A DNA stretch of 43,617 nt, taken from Chitinophagaceae bacterium (GTDB lineage Bacteria; Bacteroidota; Bacteroidia; Chitinophagales; Chitinophagaceae). The first letter of the stretch is position 1. The number at the start of each line of letters is the position of its first letter. Under the pieces are notes generated by a model that worked only from the letters and a program-made list of their open reading frames with translations, did no database searches and was not told where the DNA came from. Positions 24,167-31,075 of this stretch are shown here, piece by piece. The translations under genes and the position numbers were made by a program. The DNA is taken from the NCBI GenBank assembly GCA_016787135.1, contig JAEUVK010000053.1, positions 1-43,617 of the forward strand, given 5' to 3'.

Positions 24167-25015
24167 ATGAAACAGCAACAGCGTATTGACTTTGAACGTA
24201 TAGCAGAAGCGATTAATTATATAAAAACCAATTTCAAGTCCCAGCCGGATCTTGTTAAAGTGGCTGAAAAGATACATGTAAGCCCATTCCATTTTCAGAG
24301 ATTGTTTACAGACTGGGCGGGGGTAAGCCCTAAGAAATTTCTTCAGTATATAAGTGTAGAACATGCCAAGAATATTCTGAAAGAGAAACAGGCCACTTTG
24401 TTTGATGCGGCATTTGAAACAGGTCTTTCGGGTACTGGCCGGCTTCATGATCTCTTTATAAAGATTGAAGGGATGACCCCGGGAGAGTTTAAGAATGGCG
24501 GCGAGAACCTGTTGATCAATTACAGCTATGCAGAAAGCCCTTTTGGTAATATACTGGTAGCATCCACCGCAAAAGGGATCTGCTTTATGGCATTTGCAGA
24601 TGACGAAAAAAAAGCTTTGCAGGACCTGCATGCACATTTCCCGGGGGCACAGTTCAGGCAGGTGGTTGATCTTATTCAGCAGAATGCGTTATACATTTTT
24701 ACACAGGACTGGAGCAAACTTCAACAGATCAAACTTCATTTAAAGGGGACAGATTTTCAATTGAAAGTATGGGAGACACTCCTGAAAATACCGATGGGAC
24801 AATTGACAACATACGGAACTATTGCACAAAAAATCAGGAACCCGGAGGCTTCAAGAGCTGTCGGAACTGCTATCGGGAATAACCCGGTTGCTTTTTTGAT
24901 ACCATGTCACAGGGTCATTCAATCCACTGGAACCATCGGCGGTTATATGTGGGGGCCGACGAGAAAAACAGCTATGATAGGCTGGGAAGCTGCTAAAACT
25001 TCTTCAGAAAACTAA
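24167..25015 (+). CDS. AraC-type HTH fused to methylated-DNA-protein-cysteine methyltransferase (Ada-like, lacking the N-terminal Ada domain)
   Basis: A 282-residue fusion. Residues about 8-110 form an AraC-family double HTH (VAEKIHVSPFHFQRLFTDWAGVSPKKFLQYI). Residues about 115-275 form an O6-alkylguanine repair domain with active-site Cys247 in IPCHRV and an Arg finger at about 230 (EASRAVG). In E. coli Ada a separate N-terminal domain with a zinc-bound Cys senses methyl phosphotriesters and switches on the HTH; that domain is absent here. The protein should still repair alkylated bases by direct transfer to Cys247. Whether the HTH is regulated by that transfer is unclear. The next gene is an alpha/beta hydrolase 65 bases on. 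Confidence 0.93.
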   Translation: MKQQQRIDFERIAEAINYIKTNFKSQPDLVKVAEKIHVSPFHFQRLFTDWAGVSPKKFLQYISVEHAKNILKEKQATLFDAAFETGLSGTGRLHDLFIKIEGMTPGEFKNGGENLLINYSYAESPFGNILVASTAKGICFMAFADDEKKALQDLHAHFPGAQFRQVVDLIQQNALYIFTQDWSKLQQIKLHLKGTDFQLKVWETLLKIPMGQLTTYGTIAQKIRNPEASRAVGTAIGNNPVAFLIPCHRVIQSTGTIGGYMWGPTRKTAMIGWEAAKTSSEN

Positions 25016-25080
25016 TACTGCATTTCTCTTTGATGCGGGATTTCTTGCTGAGTTTTTAATATTCACCAAATTTTATACAA

Positions 25081-25839
25081 ATGAGAACATTCATTTTAAT
25101 TCATGGCTCATGGCATAGTGCATGGAACTGGCATAAAGTGATCCCTTTGCTGGAAAAACAAGGTCATAGAGCCATTGCGATTGATCTGCCCGGTATGGGC
25201 AGGGACAAAACGCCTATAGAGCAGGTAAAGATGAGAACAACGGTAGAAAAGATTTGTGAGCTGATAGACAGTATTGAGGGAAAAGTAATTCTTGTTGGCC
25301 ATAGCAAGAATGGTGTTATGATATCACAAGCGGCAGAGCACAGGCCTCATAAGATCGAAAAACTGGTTTACCTGGCGGCGTATTTAATACCGGATGGAAA
25401 AACACAAAGAGAATATTCCTTGCAGGATACTGAGGGAGTACTAAAGCCCTATGTAACCATGAATGAGGAACTAAATGCTCATACATTGCGACCAGAGATT
25501 TACAAAGAAGGATTATATGCCGATTGCGATGACTATATAACGGAACTGGCAAAACTACTCTTGAGCCATGAACCAGTAGAATCAGGAATCACTCCTTTAC
25601 AACTTACAGCGAAGAATTATGGTCGTGTACCCAGGTATTACATTGAATGTTCAGAAGACAAAGCAGTCACTCCGTACATTCAGAAAAAAATGTACACGGA
25701 AACACCATGTAAGAAAGTATATACAATGGCAACCAGTCATTCACCTTTCTTCAGCCAACCACAGGAATTAACCGATATTTTATGTGAAATAGCGCTGGCC
25801 AAAGAACCTGTCATTCATACTGAGAAAGTATTCAATTGA
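25081..25839 (+). CDS. Alpha/beta fold hydrolase (esterase-like)
   Basis: A 252-residue hydrolase with triad Ser75 in GHSKNGV, Asp193 in SEDKAVTP and His220 in SHSPFFSQP. LIHGSWHSAWNWHKVIPLLE at the start resembles methyl-ester hydrolases and hydroxynitrile lyases of the plant MES type. The nucleophile elbow is unusual, GHSKNG rather than GHSFGG. The substrate is unknown. It follows the Ada-like gene in the same direction with no terminator between them, so the two may be co-transcribed. A terminator that reads both ways lies just beyond its stop. Confidence 0.86.
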   Translation: MRTFILIHGSWHSAWNWHKVIPLLEKQGHRAIAIDLPGMGRDKTPIEQVKMRTTVEKICELIDSIEGKVILVGHSKNGVMISQAAEHRPHKIEKLVYLAAYLIPDGKTQREYSLQDTEGVLKPYVTMNEELNAHTLRPEIYKEGLYADCDDYITELAKLLLSHEPVESGITPLQLTAKNYGRVPRYYIECSEDKAVTPYIQKKMYTETPCKKVYTMATSHSPFFSQPQELTDILCEIALAKEPVIHTEKVFN

Positions 25840-25863
25840 TGAAGTGATCAGGAAAGAAAAGCG

Positions 25864-25895
25864 AAAAAAAGCCGCCCCGATACTTCGGGGCGGCT
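25864..25895 (-). terminator. Terminator between the hydrolase and sodA (mainly for sodA)
   Basis: An 11-bp GC-rich stem (arms 25870-25880 and 25885-25895, loop TACT) followed on the minus strand by a run of T residues. It lies nine bases beyond the sodA stop. On the plus strand the following sequence is less T-rich, but the stem may also stop hydrolase transcripts. Confidence 0.85.
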
Positions 25896-25903
25896 CTATG
25901 TTT

Positions 25904-26524
25904 TTAGTTAACAGCTACAGTTTCTGCTTTTTCAAACAGCTTGCTTACTTTTTTCCAGTCTATCACATTCCAGATCGCTTTCAGGTAATCAGGACGTTTG
26001 TTCTGGTATTTCAGGTAATAGGCATGTTCCCATACATCCACTCCGAGAATAGGTGTGCCTTTTACTTCGGCAACATCCATTAGCGGGTTATCCTGGTTGG
26101 GGGTAGAAGTTACTTCAAGTTTACCGTCTTTTATGATCAGCCATGCCCAGCCTGAACCAAAACGTGTAGCACCTGCTGTATTAAATTTTTCCTGGAATGT
26201 TTCAAAAGAACCGAAAGCGGCATTGATTGCATCGCCTAATTTCCCTGAAGGCTTTCCTCCGGCGTCAGGTCCAAGCAATTCCCAGAAAAAACTGTGGTTC
26301 CAATGACCACCGCCGTTGTTACGTACAGCCGGAGATATCTTCCCGGCATTCTTTATTAATTCTTCCAGTGATTTATTCTCATGCTCGGTGCCGGCGATCG
26401 CATTATTCAGGTTGGTAACATAAGCCTGGTGGTGTTTACCATGGTGTATTTCCATGGTGAGTTTGTCAATATACGGCTCTAATGCATCATGTGCATAGGG
26501 CAGTGCTGGTAATGTAAATGCCAT
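25904..26524 (-). CDS. sodA: Superoxide dismutase, Mn-type features
   Basis: A 206-residue Fe/Mn-family enzyme that converts superoxide to oxygen and hydrogen peroxide. Metal ligands are His27 (MEIHHGKHH), His77 (HWNHSFFW), Asp163 and His167 (DVWEHAYY). The second-sphere Gln at 144 (PNQDNPL) and GGGHWNH point to manganese rather than iron, though cambialistic use cannot be ruled out. There is no signal peptide, so it is cytoplasmic. A TAAATTTG promoter lies 50 bases upstream. A terminator follows, so it is a single-gene unit. Confidence 0.95.
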   Translation of the reverse strand: MAFTLPALPYAHDALEPYIDKLTMEIHHGKHHQAYVTNLNNAIAGTEHENKSLEELIKNAGKISPAVRNNGGGHWNHSFFWELLGPDAGGKPSGKLGDAINAAFGSFETFQEKFNTAGATRFGSGWAWLIIKDGKLEVTSTPNQDNPLMDVAEVKGTPILGVDVWEHAYYLKYQNKRPDYLKAIWNVIDWKKVSKLFEKAETVAVN

Positions 26525-26574
26525 AACTAATTTATTTTAAATTTCAGGTTGAAGGTTTTGTTCTGAAAGAATAA

Positions 26575-26582
26575 CAAATTTA
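26575..26582 (-). promoter_or_regulatory. Bacteroidota -7 element for sodA
   Basis: The minus strand reads TAAATTTG, an exact TAnnTTTG match, 50 bases upstream of the sodA start. Confidence 0.55.
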
Positions 26583-26638
26583 CAGGGATATGGTTGAAAT
26601 CACGGCCGGGCGTACTATTTCTTTTCTTATCTCGTAAA

Positions 26639-26938
26639 TCACTTTTTTAACCGGGTCAGTTTCTTTCCTTTTTCTGTGAATATTTCTACTATACCCCTCG
26701 TCTCCAGGTCAAGACGTATGGAAATAGTGTACCAGGGAATGGATCTTTTAAAACCCGGCATCTTGTTCCTGATAATTTTTACTACATCATCTGTTATTTC
26801 TGTGAATGTTTTTCCTTTACTTCCTTTCAGGCTTTGAAGAATCGCGGTTTTGAAAGGCGTATAAATATCACTGTCAATTGCAAATGCAGTTCCTGTTCGC
26901 GGATGTGTCAGTATGATCTTTTTATCTTTTGAGAGCAT
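26639..26938 (-). CDS. Small DUF6958-like protein
   Basis: A 99-residue cytoplasmic protein. Features include ILTHPRTGTAFAIDSDIYTPFK, LQSLKGSKGKTFTEITDDVV, and IPWYTISIRLDLETRGIVEIF, which fits a small winged-helix-like fold. From memory this pattern matches DUF6958, but I cannot verify it. No function is known. It begins 10 bases after the tadA stop and is likely co-transcribed with it. Confidence 0.65.
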   Translation of the reverse strand: MLSKDKKIILTHPRTGTAFAIDSDIYTPFKTAILQSLKGSKGKTFTEITDDVVKIIRNKMPGFKRSIPWYTISIRLDLETRGIVEIFTEKGKKLTRLKK

Positions 26939-26948
26939 AGCTTTTGCA

Positions 26949-27386
26949 TCATCTTTTCTTTTGAAAGAATTCTTTCATCAGTTGTGCGCATTCGTCTTTT
27001 AACACGCCTCTTACCAATTCAGTCCTGGGATGAAAGGGCCAGTTAGTGCCTGTGACTCTTTTATACCCGTTTTTTTCATCATCCGTACCATACACCACTT
27101 TCCCGATCTTGCTCCAGTACAAGCCTCCCGCACACATCAGGCAAGGCTCTACGGTTACATATAAAGCAGCTCCGGACAAATATTTGCTGCCCAGAAAACT
27201 AAAGGCAGATGTCAGGGCGATCATTTCTGCATGGGCGGTGGGATCATTTAGCTTTTCTGTCATATTATATCCGCGTGCAATGACCTTTTCATTCAGCACT
27301 ACCAAAGCCCCGACAGGTACTTCGTCCTCTTCAGCCGCCCGCTTAGCTTCTTTGAGCGCCAGCATCATATAGTACTCATCCGTCAT
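26949..27386 (-). CDS. tadA: Nucleoside / tRNA adenosine deaminase
   Basis: A 145-residue zinc deaminase. His52 and Glu54 lie in TAHAEM, and Cys82 and Cys85 in PCLMCAGGLYWSKIGKVVYG. This is the TadA-type arrangement, which makes inosine at the wobble position of tRNA-Arg. A related guanine deaminase cannot be fully excluded, since the tail is shorter than in E. coli TadA. The DUF6958-like gene follows by 10 bases. A near-consensus promoter element (TAATTTCG, 27394-27401, minus strand) lies eight bases before the start. Confidence 0.85.
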   Translation of the reverse strand: MTDEYYMMLALKEAKRAAEEDEVPVGALVVLNEKVIARGYNMTEKLNDPTAHAEMIALTSAFSFLGSKYLSGAALYVTVEPCLMCAGGLYWSKIGKVVYGTDDEKNGYKRVTGTNWPFHPRTELVRGVLKDECAQLMKEFFQKKR

Positions 27387-27496
27387 GATATACCGAAATT
27401 ACGGAAGCTGTGTAAAAAATTGCCGGAACGGCTGTGGTTTATATAAACAGTTGTTTGTAGAAAAATGATGATAAAATGTTAGGTTTCTCTCCGTCC

Positions 27497-27512
27497 GGGA
27501 ACTTCTATTCCC
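27497..27512. promoter_or_regulatory. Inverted repeat GGGAA-N6-TTCCC in front of the carB promoter
   Basis: Perfect 5-bp arms (27497-27501 and 27508-27512) lie directly before the TACTTTTG element, within the expected -33 to -7 spacer of the carB promoter. It is well placed for a repressor site. Confidence 0.3.
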
Positions 27513-27513
27513 T

Positions 27514-27521
27514 TACTTTTG
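27514..27521 (+). promoter_or_regulatory. Bacteroidota -7 element for carB
   Basis: TACTTTTG matches TAnnTTTG exactly, 58 bases before the carB start. The leader contains a GGCCC/GGGCC stem (27545-27549 and 27561-27565) around a self-complementary CTTTAAAG. Confidence 0.6.
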
Positions 27522-27579
27522 CGCAATTTGTTTAACCGCATCCGGGCCCACTTTAAAGCAGGGCCTACCACAACAAAAA

Positions 27580-30405
27580 ATGCCAAAAGACAACTCCATT
27601 CATTCGGTTCTCATTATCGGTTCGGGTCCCATTATCATCGGTCAGGCTTGTGAGTTTGATTATTCCGGCACACAGGCAGCAAGGAGTTTGCGTGAAGAAG
27701 GGATCAAAGTGATCCTCATTAACAGCAACCCAGCCACTATCATGACAGATCCTATGATGGCAGACAGGGTTTACCTGCTTCCTCTAACTGTTGAAAGTAT
27801 TGAACAGATATTGGAGGAAAACCAGATCGATGCAGTGCTGCCAACCATGGGAGGCCAAACAGCATTGAATCTTGCCAAAGAAGCAGAAGATCTTGGTATA
27901 TGGCAGCGGTATAATGTGCGATTGATAGGTGTTGATATTAAAGCGATTGATAAGGCCGAGGACAGGGAAAAATTCCGCCAGTGGATGATCCAGCTTGGTG
28001 TGCCTGTCGCTCCGGCCAAAACAGCTAACTCATTTTTAGAAGGAAAAGAATTTGCACAGGAGATCGGTTTCCCCCTGGTGATCCGCCCATCTTTTACACT
28101 TGGCGGCACCGGCGGTGGCTTCGTGCATGATAAGAATGATCTTGACGAAGCGCTTAACAGGGGATTACAGGCATCACCTATTCACGAAGTGCTGGTGGAA
28201 AAAGCGGTATTGGGCTGGAAGGAGTTTGAACTCGAGCTATTACGTGATGCCAATGATAACGTGGTGATCATTTGCAGCGTGGAGAATTTTGACCCGATGG
28301 GGGTACACACAGGAGATTCTATAACTGTAGCTCCTGCAATGACACTGAGCGATACGGCTATGCAACTGATGCGTAATACTGCTATCATGATGATGCGTGA
28401 CCTTGGAAATTTCGCCGGGGGGTGCAATGTACAGTTTGCGATGAGCCCGGATACAGAAGAGATCATTGCTATCGAAATAAATCCAAGAGTGAGCCGTTCG
28501 TCTGCCTTGGCATCCAAAGCAACAGGCTATCCTATCGCAAAGATCGCAGCAAAGCTTGCCATAGGTTATACGCTGGATGAACTGGAAAACCAGATCACTA
28601 AAACAACCTCAGCTTATTTTGAACCAGCATTGGATTATGTGATCGTCAAGATCCCCCGCTGGAATTTTGATAAGTTCAAAGGCGCCAATGACACACTCGG
28701 CTTGCAGATGAAAAGTGTGGGTGAAGTGATGGGCATCGGAAGAAGTTTTGCCGAAGCGGTGCAGAAAGCTTGTCAGAGCTTAGAGAATAATGCAGTAGGT
28801 CTTGGTTATTATGGTAAAAGCCTGATGCATGCCGATGAGTTGCTGGAATATATCAAGGTGCCAAAATGGGACCGCATTTTTCGTATTAAAGACGCTTTGA
28901 TGGCGGGTATCTCTGTCGGCACCATTTCCAAAGCTACCAATGGTATTGACCGCTGGTTCCTGTATGAGATACAGAAGATATGCAATATCGAAAAGGAGAT
29001 TGCCAGGTATGACCTGGAGGATTTGCCAATAGAGTTGTTAAGAGAAGCCAAAGTAAATGGCTTCAGTGATGAACAGATCAGCAGGATACTGGAACATGGT
29101 GATGAAGAAGATGTTTATAAAAAGAGAAAGGCTGCAGGCATAACAAGGGTTTATAAAATGGTAGATACCTGCAGTGCTGAATTTGAAGCTAAGACCCCTT
29201 ACTTCTATTCCACTTTTGAAGAAGGACACTACAACGAAAGTAAAATCTCGAATAAAAAGAAGATCATCGTACTCGGTTCAGGCCCCAACCGGATTGGCCA
29301 GGGGATCGAATTTGATTATTGCTGTGTACATGGATTGTTGGCTATAAAAGAGTGTGGCTATGAAGCGATCATGGTGAACTGTAATCCTGAAACAGTTTCA
29401 ACTGATTTTGATGTTGCTGATAAATTGTATTTTGAACCTGTTTACTGGGAACACCTCTGGGAGATCGTAGAGCATGAAAAACCGGAAGGGGTGATCGTGC
29501 AGCTAGGCGGGCAAACTGCTTTAAAGCTTGCAGAGAAATTGCACGAAAAAGGAATAAAGATCATTGGTACATCATACGATAGTATGGATATTGCTGAAGA
29601 CCGCGGCCGCTTCAGCGATATGCTGAAAGAACTGGGTATCCCTTACCCGGATTACGGAACAGCATACGATGTGGACGAGGCAATTGAGGTAGCCAATAAA
29701 GTAGGTTATCCGGTATTGGTCCGTCCTTCTTATGTTCTCGGCGGACAAAGGATGAGGATCGTACTGAATGACGAGGAAGTGGAAAAGGCGGTAGTGAGCT
29801 TATTAAAACACATTCCGGGAAATAAAATATTAATTGATCATTTCCTTGACCGTTGCCAGGAAGCAGAGATAGATGCCATCTGTGATGGAGAGAAGTTCCA
29901 TGTGATGGGTATTATGGAACATATTGAACCGGCAGGTATTCACAGTGGTGATAGCAATGCAGTGCTTCCTGCTTTCAACCTGACGCCATTGGAGATACAG
30001 GATATGGTAGATTACGCCAAAAAGATCGCACTGGAACTGAAAGTAAAAGGGCTGATCAACATCCAGTTTGCGATCAAAGAAGGTAAAGTATATGTGATCG
30101 AAGCGAACCCGAGAGCATCACGCACTACCCCATTTATTGCCAAAGCCTATCAAAAACCCTATCTCAACTATGCTACTAAAGTGATGATGGGTGAAATAAA
30201 AGTCCCGGATATTCCGGAAGAAAAGCATTTGGATGGCTTTGCGATCAAGGAGCCGGTCTTCAGCTTCAATAAATTCCCCGGGGTTAGCAAGGAGCTTGGA
30301 CCCGAAATGAAATCAACCGGTGAGGCGATCCGGTTCATTAAAAACCTCCGTGACCCTTATTTCAGGCAATTGTATAAGGACAGGAGTATGTATCTGAGCA
30401 AATAA
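27580..30405 (+). CDS. carB: Carbamoyl-phosphate synthase large subunit, lacking the MGS allosteric domain
   Basis: A 941-residue enzyme that makes carbamoyl phosphate for pyrimidines and arginine from bicarbonate, ATP and ammonia supplied by CarA. It has two ATP-grasp halves, the first opening with IGSGPIIIGQACEFDYSGTQA and the second with LGSGPNRIGQGIEFDYCCVH near residue 563. An oligomerisation region with VDTCSAEFEAKTPY lies between. Family members such as E. coli CarB are about 1073 residues. Here the protein ends after FIKNLRDPYF, where the C-terminal MGS-like domain would begin. That domain carries UMP, IMP and ornithine regulation in E. coli. Shorter CarB proteins are common in Bacteroidota, from memory. 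carA is not nearby. Confidence 0.96.
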   Translation: MPKDNSIHSVLIIGSGPIIIGQACEFDYSGTQAARSLREEGIKVILINSNPATIMTDPMMADRVYLLPLTVESIEQILEENQIDAVLPTMGGQTALNLAKEAEDLGIWQRYNVRLIGVDIKAIDKAEDREKFRQWMIQLGVPVAPAKTANSFLEGKEFAQEIGFPLVIRPSFTLGGTGGGFVHDKNDLDEALNRGLQASPIHEVLVEKAVLGWKEFELELLRDANDNVVIICSVENFDPMGVHTGDSITVAPAMTLSDTAMQLMRNTAIMMMRDLGNFAGGCNVQFAMSPDTEEIIAIEINPRVSRSSALASKATGYPIAKIAAKLAIGYTLDELENQITKTTSAYFEPALDYVIVKIPRWNFDKFKGANDTLGLQMKSVGEVMGIGRSFAEAVQKACQSLENNAVGLGYYGKSLMHADELLEYIKVPKWDRIFRIKDALMAGISVGTISKATNGIDRWFLYEIQKICNIEKEIARYDLEDLPIELLREAKVNGFSDEQISRILEHGDEEDVYKKRKAAGITRVYKMVDTCSAEFEAKTPYFYSTFEEGHYNESKISNKKKIIVLGSGPNRIGQGIEFDYCCVHGLLAIKECGYEAIMVNCNPETVSTDFDVADKLYFEPVYWEHLWEIVEHEKPEGVIVQLGGQTALKLAEKLHEKGIKIIGTSYDSMDIAEDRGRFSDMLKELGIPYPDYGTAYDVDEAIEVANKVGYPVLVRPSYVLGGQRMRIVLNDEEVEKAVVSLLKHIPGNKILIDHFLDRCQEAEIDAICDGEKFHVMGIMEHIEPAGIHSGDSNAVLPAFNLTPLEIQDMVDYAKKIALELKVKGLINIQFAIKEGKVYVIEANPRASRTTPFIAKAYQKPYLNYATKVMMGEIKVPDIPEEKHLDGFAIKEPVFSFNKFPGVSKELGPEMKSTGEAIRFIKNLRDPYFRQLYKDRSMYLSK

Positions 30406-30425
30406 AATACAGGAGATTCTTTGTG

Positions 30426-30460
30426 AAAAGCTGTTCAATCCGGACAGCTTTTTATTTTTA
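30426..30460 (+). terminator. Intrinsic terminator after carB
   Basis: A 9-bp stem AAAAGCTGT/ACAGCTTTT (30426-30434 and 30444-30452, nine-base loop) followed by TATTTTTA, 20 bases after the carB stop. Confidence 0.85.
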
Positions 30461-30470
30461 AATTGCAGGT

Positions 30471-30941
30471 ATGAATAAGGAACTGCAATCGATCATACGC
30501 AACCTGCAAAATACACTGAACGGCGAACCCTGGTTTGGCAGACCGGTTTATGCTTTGCTGGAAGAGACCGATCCTGCGGTTGTATATAAAAAACCTGATG
30601 ATAATTCCCATTCATTGATCGAGCTCCTTTATCACATGATCACCTGGGCAGAGTTTGCTTTGAAGCGGGTTGAAGGAGACAAAGAACAAGACCTGGCAGC
30701 TTTCAAAAAAATGGACTGGCGGCATATTGATCCTGCTGTTCATACATGGGAAAATGGATTGCAGCAATTACAGAAAGTACATGCAGATCTTGTTGCTTTA
30801 TTACAGACAAAGACCGATGATTTCTTAAAAGAAATTGTCGATTACAGGAAATATAATTTCCGCTTCCTTCTCAATGGACTGATCCAGCATAACATTTATC
30901 ATGCCGGTCAGATAGCTTACGTTCATAAACTGGTCGCCTGA
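30471..30941 (+). CDS. DinB-like protein
   Basis: A 156-residue four-helix-bundle protein of the DinB/YfiT type. The metal-binding His pattern is plausible: His in LLYHMITWAEFALKRV near residue 51, and QHNIYHAGQIAYV near 138-150. PWFGRPVYALLEETD near residue 20 is shared with many Bacteroidota DinB-like proteins. They are often bacillithiol- or metal-dependent transferases, but the substrate is not known here. It starts just after the carB terminator, so it is probably not part of that unit. Confidence 0.85.
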   Translation: MNKELQSIIRNLQNTLNGEPWFGRPVYALLEETDPAVVYKKPDDNSHSLIELLYHMITWAEFALKRVEGDKEQDLAAFKKMDWRHIDPAVHTWENGLQQLQKVHADLVALLQTKTDDFLKEIVDYRKYNFRFLLNGLIQHNIYHAGQIAYVHKLVA

Positions 30942-31075
30942 CCAGTTCTTTTCTTCAGAGTAGCAAAGAGCATGAAGTGTGCAATGGCTGTTCGGATTTG
31001 CCTTTCGTGTTTTAGCGTATACTTATACCCGGTAAGTAGTATTTTTTGTAAGTGAAAGGCTAATTACCTTTTACA

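Noticed and set aside
24151..24189. 12-codon frame ATG to TGA overlapping the start of the HTH-MGMT gene
   Set aside because: It is out of frame, very short and lacks conservation evidence. It probably arises by chance, although it begins close to the predicted transcription start.
27437..27448. Palindrome GTTTATATAAAC between tadA and carB
   Set aside because: It is only 12 bp and purely AT-rich inside, so it is expected by chance at this composition. It is not close enough to either promoter element to suggest a function.
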